A stretch of 64,000 nt of DNA from Athripsodes cinereus (Eukaryota > Arthropoda > Insecta > Trichoptera > Leptoceridae). The position numbers and the translations under genes were made by a program. The stretch spans positions 20,623,237 to 20,687,236 of the forward strand of contig OX388307.1 in the NCBI GenBank assembly GCA_947579605.1, read 5' to 3'. The stretch's first letter is position 1, and each line of letters begins with the position of its first letter. Shown in pieces: positions 34,263 through 46,813 of the stretch. The notes under the pieces are model-generated. The model made no database searches. It saw only the letters and a list, made by a program, of their open reading frames with translations, and had not been told where the DNA came from.

Positions 34263-34593
34263 ATGATCGGCCAACAACGAGCTAACTGGATTGGCCACAA
34301 CATCAGGCACCCAGGACTACTCATCGCCATCGCGGAGGGTAAGACCGAGGGGACAAATGGCAGAGGCCGACCAAGAGACGCGTATATGGACCAACTGAAG
34401 AGGGACATGAACTGTGGCTCATACGTGGAGCTGAAAAGACTGGCTGAGAATAGAGACGAATGGAGAGGAAAGACCAAACTCGTTGCAGACCAATCCAATG
34501 GATTGTAACTCTTTATATATATGATTATGTTTATAGTTACCTGGTTTATGACTGTTTGTATCCCTGTAAAATGTAATAAATAAAAAAAAAACC
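34263..34593 (+). mobile_element. RTE-like LINE 3' end: C-terminus, short 3' UTR, A-rich tail
   Basis: Plus strand. The frame 34263-34508 reads QQRANWIGHNIRHPGLLIAI, GRGRPRDAYMDQLKRDM and YVELKRLAENRDEWRG. This is the W-I-G-H...G-R-G-R-P-R...D-Q-L/I C-terminal block of RTE-like polyproteins. After the stop at 34508 about 75 bp of UTR leads to AATGTAATAAATAAAAAAAA. The coding end is unusually intact (81 codons, no stop) compared with copies at 3 and 16.6 kb. Everything upstream is missing. The minus frame 34259-34498 is its shadow. Confidence 0.75.
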
Positions 34594-34599
34594 TATACG

Positions 34600-37500
34600 A
34601 AAATTATTACTACAACAATATATAATGCCTAGTTGATAAATTGCATTGCATATGCAATAAAAAAAGTGGTAGTATATGGAAAAGACTTAATTTTTCAAAT
34701 AATAACTTTAATGATATCCACGCAATTTACAATCATCAATTTGTTACAATCGTAGAAGAAACGAGCTTCTAATTAGTATCTATTATACTAAATTCTAAGA
34801 AGAATAGTAGGTAGATACTAAATACCTACATTATAATATAAAATTAATATTGAAGAGATGCCAATTGAATCGCTAACCACTGGATGTAACAGCACGTAAT
34901 GTACAAATTGTATGCAGTTAGTTTACCATCAGCAGAGCAGTCGTATCCCCATGTGAATTGCATCAAGATAATTAATTAATTAGCCACCGCAGAGCAACAA
35001 ATGGAGTAATGCATCATGTATCACTACTAACATTAATAATACGTGGAATAAATATAAATATCTACATACTTTGTACATAACTTTCCTAATGAAATGTTGC
35101 AACAACTTTACACAGTAAAACCTTATGTTCATAGAACAATCCTAAATTAGATATGAACAATGTAACGATGATAAACTCTGAAATTAAAATGCAATATTGA
35201 GTTGCACAAAAAAAAATCCCCGCTATTTAAATATGATTTATGAAATTATGAATGCACATGAAGAAAGGTTTGGTTGCAATGAAATACCTCATACCTATAT
35301 CATTGACAAACTGAGTAGGTATATAAAAAAAAAACACATAAAAGAAATCATGATCATAAGATATCTACTTGTCAGTCATCAAGTGAGGCTCATTATTTGA
35401 TTTGAGTATAGAAAAATGTACCATGAGAACCCTCGGGCAAAAGATAAAAAGAAATTCGCAACTAGCTATAAAATGTTCAGTTCATTGGATTAGTATTAAA
35501 CATTAAAAAACCTTTTTTATTTAATATGCACAATGAATTGATATTATGAGCTAGGATAGTACAATAGTACCGACCTATTACAGTATAACAATGTGAATAA
35601 ATGTGCGAATGTGTAGAGTATACCTCAGGCGTTGATGTATCGATCGATGAATTGTAAATATTGTCAATTTATAATCACACCAATTCGATATTATCTTTGG
35701 TTGAGGAATTCTCGTAAATCGCTATAACACATTGTGAATATCATCGTGAAAGTTTTGCTACATAAATTGTTATCAGGTGATATTTAAAATAATTCGATCA
35801 AACAACTATAAAGTTGTAATTCTTGTTGGAAAGTCATACTAAATAAGCTAGCTTGTGTTATAACACAAGTGGAAATATTTCAGCCTTTGTAATATAATCA
35901 TTATAAAATTAAACTTATCTTTAATACTTATTATTAATAATATTTGAGAACTACATTCGGTTTCAATAAACTGGAAAGAAGATAAAATGACAGTGGGTAT
36001 ACAATGATATTGCATGTGGTATAAATATGGATATAAAAATGTATATTACTGAAAGTAATGACTACACTGCAATAACAATCAAGGCCATAATTACAACAGA
36101 GTAAGTTTGAATCAGTTGGTTCGAATATATGCCTACTGAATATCTACGTACAATAAAAATAATTTGAATCTATCTAACGGCATGCATGTACCAAACAATA
36201 AATTAAAAAAATATATAAATAATGAAGTGTCCGCATTCTGGCATATTAAGATAATATGTAAGTACATTAGAATAATAATTATAATGATTTGTCGCCTTCT
36301 CTTTTCTATTTCATGCATAAATATCCGTCTATCAAATACAATTGCTTCAATTGTTGAGACACATACTTAGCCATATTATATTTTGACCGCTGATGACAAC
36401 GACAATTAATTTTATCACGGTCTATCACGGTGGTATGTAAAACAGTCATGACTGGTTTTTGACAATAAAATCTAATTGATAAAAATATGATATGGTAGGT
36501 ATATATTACAAATGTACCTCTCTACAATACGTTATACATCATATAGATATATATTTAAACAAAATATGTAGTATGTGAATCTAGAATATTATCCCAATTA
36601 CCTATGTGCATCTATATAAACAATACCTAATATTATTTTATAAATAGCTGACAACACTAGAATACACGTGAATGCATTATATTTACATTCAAGATATAAT
36701 ACATTATTCATATGAGACGTATGTACAAGTTCTTTGATCAATTACTTACAGTGATATATTATAATAAGTGATGGGTTGAATGATATTAGTTATATTGGAA
36801 AAAATACGCCACGGGTCATTTAATATCCGCAATTTGCGAAAGGATATTATGATGTATATGTTTGGTGGATATATAGGGGTTTATTCATAGCCACTACATG
36901 GGTTAACATGAAGTTGTAGAAATAGAAGGCAGAAATTAAATTTATTAAAAGAAAAAGTACCTACCATATAAATAAGGATAAACGATATACAAATTACATA
37001 AGGAATATTTATTAGGAATAAAATTACGTATGTAGGTGCGGTGTGCCTTGTTATTAATTTGGTTAAGAAACGAGGCAATGAGGACAGGATAGGTGCGGAC
37101 ATAACAATGATATTATTTTATAAATCACAAATAATACCATTTGAAGGTACTGTGTAAAATGCCTTGTTAGGCATGTTGATAAAACGCGAATGAGATATAG
37201 TATAGTTCTAGTAGGTAGTGATGGCGTTAGGACTGTGCTTAGTAAATCAGAACAGTCAGAATCCATGCACCGCCCACAGTGAAATATTATTAGCAAGTGT
37301 ACAGTAAATTTATTTGTAATTGTCAACTGGTGCGAGCTGTGTTGGTATAATGACATCATTAACAATCAGAGAACTCCGTGGGAGCGCAGGTCTTAGGAGC
37401 CTAGTTTTGCATTTGTGCACAGTGCAGCGGACCTGTCTCTACGTTACTACGTGGGCGATTCCTGCTACACTTCGATACAATCAACAAAATACCCTCGCCC

Positions 37501-37650
37501 GACGTGGAGATTTATAACATTATGATATCAACTTAACAAATTGAAAATACATATTTGTTTTCCGTGGAAAGAATTGGACTCCCAACTATTTTCCATTAGC
37601 ACTCGAGCGAAAATAAAGACATTTTAATCTCTTTATTTTTTCAGGGATGC
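34600..37650. other. Long AT-rich stretch, no gene recognised
   Basis: Opposite-strand frame pairs at 35197-35400, 36133-36370, 36881-37365 and 37320-37517 (up to 100 codons) carry no motif. A GC-richer patch at 37330-37510 was checked in all frames without result. CCGTGGAAAGAATTGGACTC at 37561 resembles the SINE-A 5' end with a deletion. Confidence 0.35.
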
Positions 37651-37656
37651 TTCGTA

Positions 37657-37740
37657 ATGATGATGATGATTCTGGATGATTTTATTTTGACGCCGTTTAA
37701 CAGTCCCTAGACCGTCTCAAGGGCGCGGGCGATGGTATTA
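37657..37740 (-). repeat. CR1/L2-like LINE 3'-UTR end
   Basis: Minus strand. GCGCCCTTGAGACGGTCTAG and GGACTGTTAAACGGCGTC then AAAATCATCCAGAATC and an ATC tail (37657-37672 on plus). It is nearly the same as the 3' UTR at 14975-15020, here without the coding C-terminus. Confidence 0.65.
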
Positions 37741-37744
37741 ATTT

Positions 37745-39570
37745 TTTTGAACACGGAAATCAAAAGTTGTTAAACAGCTTTCTTACAGTGTTTTCCAAAA
37801 ATGGAAACTCACCATATTGTAATATAAATTTTCAGCTGTAAAGCAGCAAAAGTATTACGAATACCCGCCTTTTACAAGACACTCAAAAACATAAAACAGT
37901 GGGATACATATTGTATATCGCGGACTCTACGGAATTATAATAGTTATTTTATTATAATATACCCGGACATTTTGTACTCCGTGTTTATAATCGTGTGTAT
38001 AATACTTTTACTCACAAGGAAAAGATAATGTCGGTTGTTGAATTTGGAGATCAAACTACTCGTCTCGCCAAAACAATGAGCATAACACTCCAGAACAATA
38101 TTTTAGGCGCCATAAAACCCAGAGTCGAGGCATTGTTGGAATAATAATATTACCTATACTATTCGAGTATAACACACAATAAGACCTTCACAACAGAAAA
38201 TATGGCCAAGTGGCGAATGACATTTTATGGTAATAAACCGAACGGTCTAGCGACAGAATACAGAATGGTAAACACAAAAAGGTAAAAAAGTTCAGACTCG
38301 TAACTCGGAAAAAACCGAAGTTCAGGACTTCTACGATTAGCGTTAGAATACGAGTATTGTATTATGTACAATACTCGTACTATCATACTAAATAGTAAAA
38401 AATGTTATTAGGATAATCTATAATAAATACATACTATATATATCTATTATTTTGAGATGATCAAAACAAGTACCTAGATACCATAGAAAAAATGTACCTA
38501 AGTTTTTACTTGCAAAACTGTACATTTAAAAAATATATAAATTACCATGTACACAATCATTTATAAAGTATGGTATAATGTACATAATATTTTATTTGGT
38601 GTATTGAATGTATCGGTATCAACTGTCAGTAGAGATAAGTACCCTAGTAATAACGTGGGTGGTTGGTTCTATTGTAACATCACAGTAGAGTAGAGTAGAG
38701 GGCTCAACCACAACACAAGGTAATATAATATTATCTACCGATAAAAAAAATCACAATTTAGGTACAATACTACTTACCTACAGTACCTATAGGGAATAAT
38801 GTATCATCATACAATACTATAAAGTAACTAAGTATGTTGTGTGTGACGTAGGTACGTGTGTACTATAGGGATATGAACAATAAACTATTACCATTAGTAA
38901 ACTCACACCAGTTGTATTTTCTCAAATATTATTCCATAAATAGTAGAAGACGAGATGACACCATACATCATTATTATATAATACAATCCTAAATAATAAC
39001 AGCCGGAGCGTGGGGAGTCATTATTTACCGAGAATGTAAATATTTACATGTAGGTATTAAATAAAACACTGAAACATGAAAAATGAAAGTTTTCTAACAA
39101 AGTGATGTACCTACATCCAGTGAAAAATGCTCAGCGCATTAATTTCTTTCTAGTATCTAATTTAGATCACATTAGGTAGATACATGTTACAATGTATACG
39201 ATTCTGCGTAATATGTGCATAATGCATGATTGTATAGCCACATTTGTATTTCGTTTGAAAAAAAATATAGGGAGATGTTTCGATGCCGTGTTTGATTGAC
39301 AAGGCAAATTGAGGCTCCTAACTCGAAGTCTTCGACCGTATAATCTACAGCTCCATTTATACAAGTTGTATTTACGGCTTATGTTGTACGTAATGATATA
39401 AAAGTGCTCGTGTGTAAGACACATCCATCAATCATAACATCCAAATTATTACTTACACATTAAAATGTAAATATCTATCTAGACATACCTACTTTACATA
39501 CTCTCCTCAATACTATACGGAAATAAGATTCTTCATATTCAACTTGCAATGGAAGTAACAACATTTATAT
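37745..39570. other. AT-rich DNA, no gene recognised
   Basis: The 85-codon minus frame at 39167-39424 has no motif. A TAGAGTAGAGTAGAG run lies near 38690. Confidence 0.35.
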
Positions 39571-39584
39571 TATAACCATCGACC

Positions 39585-39745
39585 GCGTGTTGATTAAGAG
39601 AAATCGGCTTGCATGTATGAAAAACTGGGTGAATGTGGAGGAAGCGAAAGAAGTTTGTAAGGATAGATCTATATGGCGTTCCGTTCTCTCTGTCTACCCC
39701 TCCTGGGACATGGCGTGAGGATATAGATAGAAATATAGATAAATT
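39585..39745 (+). mobile_element. RTE-like LINE 3' end with ATAG tail
   Basis: Plus strand. The frame reads RLACMKNWVNVEEAKEVCKD then RSIWRSVLSVYPSWDMA and a stop at about 39718. The E-E-A-K-E-V-C-x-D-R-x-x-W-R-S-V block is the extreme C-terminus of RTE-like polyproteins. Coding and tail overlap: TACCCCTCCTGGGACATGGC GTGAGGATAT is followed by ATAG-type repeats. The same 3' hairpin and tail design closes SINE-A copies. The minus frame 39539-39862 across it is incidental. Confidence 0.7.
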
Positions 39746-40504
39746 ATTCACTATGTAGTAACGTTGTACTATTTTTGGTATGCAGGTTCCAAAATTAACA
39801 ACAAGACAAAAAATGGTTTCTGATATACTTGAAAAAGTCATAAAACGATCCCTAAAATACAAAAATGTTCTTCAATTTAAGTGAGTACTAAGACTGATTT
39901 AGGGCCGAAATTATAAACGAGGAACCCAATATTCGTAAGTATGTCGACACTTAACGAACGGATGGCGATCTGTTCGTACATTCTACTAGATACTTCATTA
40001 TAAAACTATTTTGACAATTCGTTAAAAAGAAATATTTTTGCCTACTGTACCCATTGTTTTCAACCGGTGGTCACATAAGATCCTGCCTGTCCCTTTTATC
40101 TACCTGCTCCCCATTCATAAAAACTTCACCCAACAATCTCATAATTTACACAAAACAAATGAGTAAATGACAGCGATGCTATGAGAATATATCCTAACAA
40201 AACACGTGCGTAGATTCATCTATTGTTATTTCTTTCTCTCTTCAGGCAAATAGTGAGACAGCAATGCTAGTCGTCAAAACTAATCCCTGGTCGGTCGGCC
40301 AGTTAAAGCCGATGGTAACATTTTACTGAAATAATATCAACGGATGTTTATAATGCTGAAAAACGAGTAGTTATATCAAATTTTAGACCATATTAAAATG
40401 ACTTGAGCTAACGGACTTTTATAATGTTGGCCCTTAGCTGACATAAAATTATATTACCAATTTACCGTTTGAGCTAATTTGCTACTATTACTACACCATC
40501 ACAG

Positions 40505-40888
40505 GATAATAATAATAATAATAGACAATTTATAATGCGCCGTTTTGTGGAATAAATCCACTTCAAGGGCGCATCCAAAAATATTGTGTTAATACTTGTA
40601 ACTTAATCCTAAAACATATGTATTTATGAGCAGATTATATTATAAATTACACGTATAAGTAATAATAACGAATTTTACAATTTATATCAGTTAGGTATAT
40701 GATAAGCCAAACAAGTGTGTTTTCAACCGACTCTTAAACAAAGCAAGAGACTGTGTCTTACGCACTTGTTCAGGAAGATCATTCCACATGGATGGTCCAG
40801 CCGAGCTGAAGGCTCGATAGGAATATTTTGGTCTTCCTCTTACACTGACCTCCGTCAGCCTGACACCTGCGTCAGAGCCTGATCTAAG
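40505..40888 (-). mobile_element. CR1/L2-like LINE 3' end (C-terminus, 3' UTR, ATT tail)
   Basis: Minus strand. From about 40888 to the TAA at 40691 the frame is open for 65 codons and reads VSVRGRPKYSYRAFSSAGPS, MWNDLPEQVRKTQSLALF and KSRLKTHLFGLSYT. The A-F-S...G-P-x-x-W-N-x-L-P...S-L..F-K-S-x-L-K-T-x-L-F pattern is the standard C-terminus of CR1/L2-like LINE ORF2. The 3' UTR includes GGGCGC...CGGCGCATTATAAA in mixed orientation and ends in an ATT tail (40506-40521 on plus). A SINE-A copy abuts its upstream end. Confidence 0.75.
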
Positions 40889-40889
40889 G

Positions 40890-41055
40890 ATATTTCATAA
40901 GTGGGGTAACAAGCAGATCAGATGCATAGAATGAATATGCAAGCTGTCCTCTCCACGCTAACAAAAAAATTAAGATGTAAAATGTCTTAATTTTTTCGAA
41001 TACTTGCCTTTTACAGGACACTCGAAAACTTACGGAAAAGAGCGGGAGGAACTCG
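40890..41055 (-). mobile_element. SINE-A copy
   Basis: Minus strand. CATAAGTGGGGTAACAAGCA, CTGTCCTCTCCACGCTAACA, AAAATGTCTTAATTTTTTCG and GCCTTTTACAGGACACTCGA match the consensus in order, with about 40 bp of the middle missing. It lies directly against the LINE end at 40888. Confidence 0.75.
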
Positions 41056-41064
41056 TTTGAGTTT

Positions 41065-42870
41065 TGTTTATGATAAAGGTACATATTATTTTGGGATTAG
41101 GATAAGGATAAAATGAAAATATTACATAATATCTCGTACGCCACCACATTCTTAACAGTACAGTGTAATGTGTTACTTGATAAAAATATCTTGTGACGGT
41201 CAACTAAGTTTCTGATGTAGGTACCTACAAATACCTGTTACGTCGTCTTGTATGATGACATTGTTTGACATGATGCAAGTCTGTCCTTTCATACCGTTAA
41301 TAATCAATGCAGACACAGATTATTTATCTATTGACAAAGATTTAAGGTAAAACGAACAATGGGACAACGCCCGATTGAAAAAAAATACAAGACATGTTTA
41401 TGAGGACCGCGTTATTGAATTATTGTAGGGTCCCTTTACCTGAAATTCGTTTGTTTTTTTTTTAATCGGCCGACAATATGTAATATTATGTAACTTTATA
41501 ATCTATTGAATACGAATCGTGTTTATTATTGAATATATTTTACATTTTCAAATTGATGATGAATAAAAATAATAATGTAATGAATCAGATAATATACTAA
41601 TCATATAACTGCATAGACTTGTAACGAATGCATAATAAGTAACTGGATAACTACCAAATTAAGTATGTTTATCCTGTGCTACTGTATAATTATTTTTTAT
41701 AAATGTGTCTGTCATCAGTGTGCACGTTTTTGCAATAATATTTACTACTGTTTTAACTTCCAAACAGACAAGTGTTGCACACATGGGTTGAAATCAACAA
41801 CAAAAAAATTCAAATGTTTTAATACGAAATCTGAAACCCAGGTCACATACTCCACTAAAGGTATACAGTATTATGTAAACAATTGGACAAAATATACTAC
41901 TGCATGTGTTTCGGTTAGGCACTGAAGCAAAAAATCTAATGTTTTTACATGTATATTTTTCATGCAATGTGTTTTTGTGTATTTTTGCTAATCCGTATAA
42001 AATATTTTTCGGGGTTGGTATTAGGTAATAAAGCTTTTTAGCAAAAACTTAGTAGATCTGTATCTTCTAGATCTAAAAGAAATCGGATAGTGTTTATTTG
42101 TAACAAATAAGAGAAATAAGTTACCTAGGTTCTGTACTTAGGTACACAGAATGGAACATTAGGTAATGAGTAATTACTTTATCATTTAGAAATTCATAAT
42201 GTAAACAAAGTAATATCATGGAGGTGGTTATAAATGAAATATGAGAAATATCATTACAAAGTCATTATTCACTCTTTCTACATAGCACAGTGGGTACATG
42301 GAAGAAAGAAGTAAGTCTATACGTATATAATATCTCAAGTAGGTAGGTACACAATTTATAAAGCAAATGGTTATTACAATCAAAAGTTCCAGGTAGGTGC
42401 CAACTAAGAATAACATGCTGACAAAATTACTTTACTAGTTAAAAGTCATGCAATTTCGTAATAAATCACAGTGTAAATAATAATTATATTACATGAGTGC
42501 AGCAGTCAAATTTGGGTTTATAATAATTTCGATTAATTCAGATTATCTCTCGAGTTCTGTATTAACAATTAAAACCAAGTCAGACATGGACACAGATTAA
42601 ATAATAAACTGTCATAGAGTAAGAAGATTAGGCCGTATAAATACAACAACAATATAATATATAATCTCCTATAATACAGAACTCCAAAAATATAATAGAA
42701 CAGGTTGCTTAATTACGAGAACAAATTGTGGAATGTATAAGACTTCATTAATAATAATACGAACTTAATTAATACATACACAAATACGAATTATGATCTG
42801 ACTATATTTTGAAAAAAAAAACTGCATGTAAATAATTAATAATATGTACATATATGTAGAGTTTCGGAGC
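41065..42870. other. AT-rich DNA, no gene recognised
   Basis: The 86-codon plus frame at 41665-41925 is Cys-rich near its start but matches no zinc-binding pattern I know and has a skewed, AT-driven composition. Confidence 0.35.
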
Positions 42871-42877
42871 ACTGAGT

Positions 42878-43078
42878 GTATCATCACATCACTCTCCACA
42901 AGTAGGGTAGTCAGCCTAACAAGTTAACAACTGCATGTAATACACAAGCAAGTCGTCCTCTCTGTGCTAAAAAAAGTTAAGAGATTCCGGATGAAGAGTA
43001 TCCGTCATCGCTGGATGATGGAAAATGTCTGTATTTTTTCGAACATCTGCATTTAAAACGACACTCCAAAACGTAACA
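42878..43078 (-). mobile_element. SINE-A copy, diverged
   Basis: Minus strand. CTCTCCACAAGTAGGGTAGTC, CGTCCTCTCTGTGC, GAGATTCCGGATGA, AAAATGTCTGTATTTTTTCG and AAACGACACTCCAAAACG follow SINE-A order over about 200 bp. A 12-bp insertion near 43010 is private to this copy. Confidence 0.7.
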
Positions 43079-43239
43079 TCAAAAGAATATTGCTCATCAA
43101 ATCAGTGAATAATAATTATAATAAAATTCTTTACAACTCCTATGAAATCCATTATCAGTGCATTGATAATGATACTAGATTTTAGTAATACGATAAAAAG
43201 GATCAACGAAATATTAGAATTATATTCCAATAAATTATG

Positions 43240-43420
43240 GTGGTTGGTAGTCTAATGGTAGAGTCTCGGACTTTCAATCGAGAGACCCGAGTTGGATTCA
43301 CCCACTGCCGACTTTCTCCACCTTCTCGTCATAAACATATTGCCTACTGTGAGGGTGTTTGGGTGTATTTGGGTTTATATGAGATCCGGATTCATTTTTT
43401 TATGCACAAATAATATAATA
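43240..43420 (+). mobile_element. tRNA-derived SINE
   Basis: Plus strand. The head GGTTGGTAGTCTAATGGTAG resembles a Pol III A box (TAGTCTAATGG). CTCGGACTTTCAATCGAG can form an anticodon arm, and CCCGAGTTGGATTC is a degenerate B box. The tRNA-like part lacks a proper acceptor stem and runs into a non-tRNA body (TGAGGGTGTTTGGGTGTATT), so it is a SINE and not a tRNA gene. The 3' limit is approximate. Confidence 0.6.
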
Positions 43421-43424
43421 TGTA

Positions 43425-45945
43425 TGCATTATGCCAATCACCAAAATGCTATTTACTAACAATCACTTGAGGTGAGCATGAGACATTCCATGATATGATA
43501 TAATATATGTATTTAACATAAATCATTGCAATGTTGTATTGAAAAGAGAGAAAGAGATGAGTGAATGTGAGCGTATTGTATTGTGTATTATGTACCTTCT
43601 CGCTGTAATGTAATAAATACAATATGATACGTACCTACAATAAAATAAGTTATAGAGTATGTGGGCTTACGATATTGCACATACTTATACAAATGGAAGT
43701 ACTCAACGCACATGGTGACATTATACTTGATAATTAACTAATTAAAATAATTTCATACGGGTAATTGAGCTAATATTATTAAGAAACTTCTAAAGAAGAG
43801 ATAGGTACCAAATACATAGTGAATTGCTTGTAATTTATTACAAATATCGACGTCTGAATTTGATACTGTATTCTATAGATAAATTACATATCTAAATAAT
43901 ACATATATTATAAAACAATGTATACAATACATACAGGCATCTATTATAATATTGATTATTGTATTTATATGCAAAACTAAATAAATAAATACGTTAGGGT
44001 TATATAAAATGTGTATCGATATCTTTTGTTAGTATTGATAAAAGTATATTAAAAAATAAGCAAATTATTAAACGTATCAAGAATATCAAGACATAATAAT
44101 ATTAAGTACTGTATACTTGATAACTCGTACATTTTCATAACATACACAAAATCCATAGAAAAGAAAACACTTCACAAACACAAATTGTACATACAATAAA
44201 TCAATGTGAAAATAAAAGCCATCACTTGTTTTGTAAAAGTTTCAGTATCTTATCACTCAAAGTAGAAAAGTCGTTCGTATTCCCGCCTATATTAAGAAAA
44301 AAATATTTTCGTTAAAATAAAAACACACGCGAATCATGCGAAAGTTGACAATCAATTCACCGGTAGAAAGCTCGTCAAAACGATAATGTTAGTTATATTA
44401 TTATATTATGTAGGCAATGCATTACAACATAAACGTTGTATGGATGGAGTGCAAACACGAGTCACCCTTGCGACGTACGGCGGGTTCGGTAATGAACTAA
44501 AGCTTCACTAGAGACTTCGGCCGCCGTACACTGACTCGAAGAAAACACAACACATTATCAATATTCAACGTGGGCTGTAGAAGTAACAAACTAACAGCCA
44601 GCCAGCCAGCGATATTATAATATATTATACTATGTAGTAAATGTACTCAATACTGTTGGTGATATTGAAGCCTTTGTGGGCGATAACATTTTTGATACCA
44701 CAATATTTTTATTGCCTCATGCCATTATTCAAATTAATCCGCGTCTTTTTTACGAATACTACACTTGTTATTGTGCATACCTAATATCTAAAATTCTGAA
44801 GACGTTGATTTAATTGTATGTGAGTGCCAAATAATGGCTAGTCGATAATACTAAATTAATGAATGTGCGAATGAATAGCGAATAAAAAATATGCAATTTA
44901 CTTTTGACATAATGTAGTTACTACATAGGTAACTCAGTGCATGCACATACTGTAGCGTTGTTTGAATTTTGAGTCGCAGTTATAGATTTAGGTAACTCTT
45001 ATAATGTTTATCGATATTGGTTTGGATGAATGATAAAGAGCACGTCCCATAATCAGCCTAACCATCATCTGATAAGATAATATGAATTTGTTTGATAATA
45101 AATTACACTCACAATTACACTCACCATGGCAGACAAACTGGCATTTTTAAAAGTCGCACCCAAAATGTTACCCAATCTACATATCAGTATACTTTCAATG
45201 GAAGAACTGATATAAAAATAATGTAGAATAAACGAACTCTAACGCAGCAACTATTAAAGGTCATTGGCAGCAACACAATATTGTTTTTCAAAACAATAAA
45301 AATCCCTTCACGTTACAAAAACGTTTACACATCACATCAGTCAGATTTTTCATTGCAATGCCCATCTCCACTCAAAAAGCTGACAGGGTAATAATACAGA
45401 CAAAATGCTTCCTGTGTATTGTTTAAATCTTATTATAGTGCTGGAGGCAAGACATTTGTTTACACACATCAGTAACAAACAACATAAAGTAACATTTCTG
45501 TGGCAAGGTACAATTAGAAATTATTTGAAAATAGTCGCGTGGAGACTGTGGAGGCGGATACGAGTATGTCTTAAGTGAGAACCTAAAGGTACATCTATCT
45601 ACATATAAATAATATTTATGTACATTGAAAAAGGTTGGTTTATCCAAAGTATGCAGCTTGACAGGAGATTTAAGGGATTTAAATTAGTAACATGTTTGAC
45701 TGTATTATTATTACAACATAGTATTACTCCAAATTCAAGTTCTTACACTGCGTCAATACAACTTAGCTTTAGTAGAGAAAATAGTTCTGTTTGATTTCAG
45801 AGTAGTGAAATAAAACCGCTGCAAAGAATACATCGGCTGGCTCGCGTTTTCGAAGAAGACCTTCAAAAAGATGAATGGATAACTGGTTCTAAGTTTCACA
45901 AGAGGGAAGAACTTCCAGAGTAGCAGACCAATGATGTACAAGAGG
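43425..45945. other. AT-rich DNA, no gene recognised
   Basis: A GC-richer spot at 44450-44540 holds a 9-bp inverted repeat, GTACGGCGG (44475) with CCGCCGTAC (44521). Frames at 45423-45647 and 45753-45959 (minus) have no motif. Confidence 0.35.
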
Positions 45946-45954
45946 AAGAATCCA

Positions 45955-46410
45955 CACATAAATATTCTAATGCGTTCGTATGTATGTTCGTATGTCCTTT
46001 ATGGACTCTGAAATAAGGAAAGACAGAAGTAAAATAATACACTCTATACGAGGTCTCAACTCCTGGGCACGTTCAAGGCTAAAAACATTTAAAATATCTT
46101 ATGTATTGATAAAGAAATTATAATAATAAAATTTGTATGGGAAAATCTATGAAAGTATTTGTAAGTAGCAATATTCATAGTCGAACATTTTTCAGTGTAT
46201 TGAATTAATTACAAAATGGATGTAACGAGAAATACATCAGTACTGAAACTTAACATTTAGGGATTATTTTGGTTATAAATTATAGCGTTTGGTTATGATA
46301 AAAACTCCTGAATTATGCGAGTTAAAATTGCATATTTATGACATCTTGGGCTAATTTCATAATGGCCGACATGAATGGCATAGAATCCAATACATTAATA
46401 TTTTGGTTGG
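45955..46410 (+). repeat. Dispersed repeat F, copy 1
   Basis: It shares ordered blocks with 48180-48640 in the same orientation: ACACATAAATATT, TGGACTCTGAAATAAGGAAA, GACAGAAGTAAAATAATACA, CTCTATACGAGGT, CTTATGTATTGATAAAGA, ACAAAATGGATGTAAC and TTTCATAATGG. The strand is nominal. A start with TATAAAT...CGTATGT followed by a long AT-rich body is typical of insect Helitron-like repeats, so it is probably part of one. Confidence 0.6.
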
Positions 46411-46547
46411 TACATCGGTTCATTTGTTTGTTTGTTTTTTGACTTTTATGTCCTCTGTACGATATGTGTCATCCAGTATGCGAGCTGAAAACATTTAATA
46501 AGTATTCTTTTATAAAGATTTAATTTATAAATCATGATGTATTAACA

Positions 46548-46813
46548 TTTTTTATTTTATCCCGTGGAGCACCCGGTAAAGAATTGGTCTCCCACTCTTC
46601 TGCATAAGTTTTCGAGTGTCCTGTAAAAGGCAGGTGTTCGAAAAAATTAAGACATTTTTCATCTTAAATTAAGTGATGAGGTATGCCACCCATCCTGAAT
46701 GTCTTGATTTTATATTGGCACGAAGAGGACAGTTTGCATGTTTCTTACATGCAGCTGATCTGCTGGCTACCCCAGTTGTGGGATATGCCGTGATGGTATA
46801 GTATAGTAGTAGT
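46548..46813 (+). mobile_element. Fullest SINE-A copy with 11-bp target duplication
   Basis: Plus strand, 266 bp, flanked by perfect ATGTATTAACA repeats (46537-46547 and 46814-46824). Blocks in order: CCCGTGGAGCACCCGGTAAA, TCTCCCACTCTTCTGCATAA, CCTGTAAAAGGCAGGTGTTC, AAGACATTTTTCATC, ATGAGGTATGCCACCCATCC, GCACGAAGAGGACAGTTTGC, CAGCTGATCTGCTGGCTACC, GTGGGATATGCCGTGATGG, then a TATAG/TAG tail. TGGAGCACCCGG and GTGTTCGAAAA are weak matches to Pol III A and B boxes about 60 bp apart, so a tRNA-like origin is possible but unproven. No protein is encoded. Confidence 0.85.

Noticed and set aside
43245..43320. Functional tRNA gene
   Set aside because: A-box and anticodon-like parts exist, but the B box is degenerate and no acceptor stem closes; better explained as a tRNA-derived SINE.
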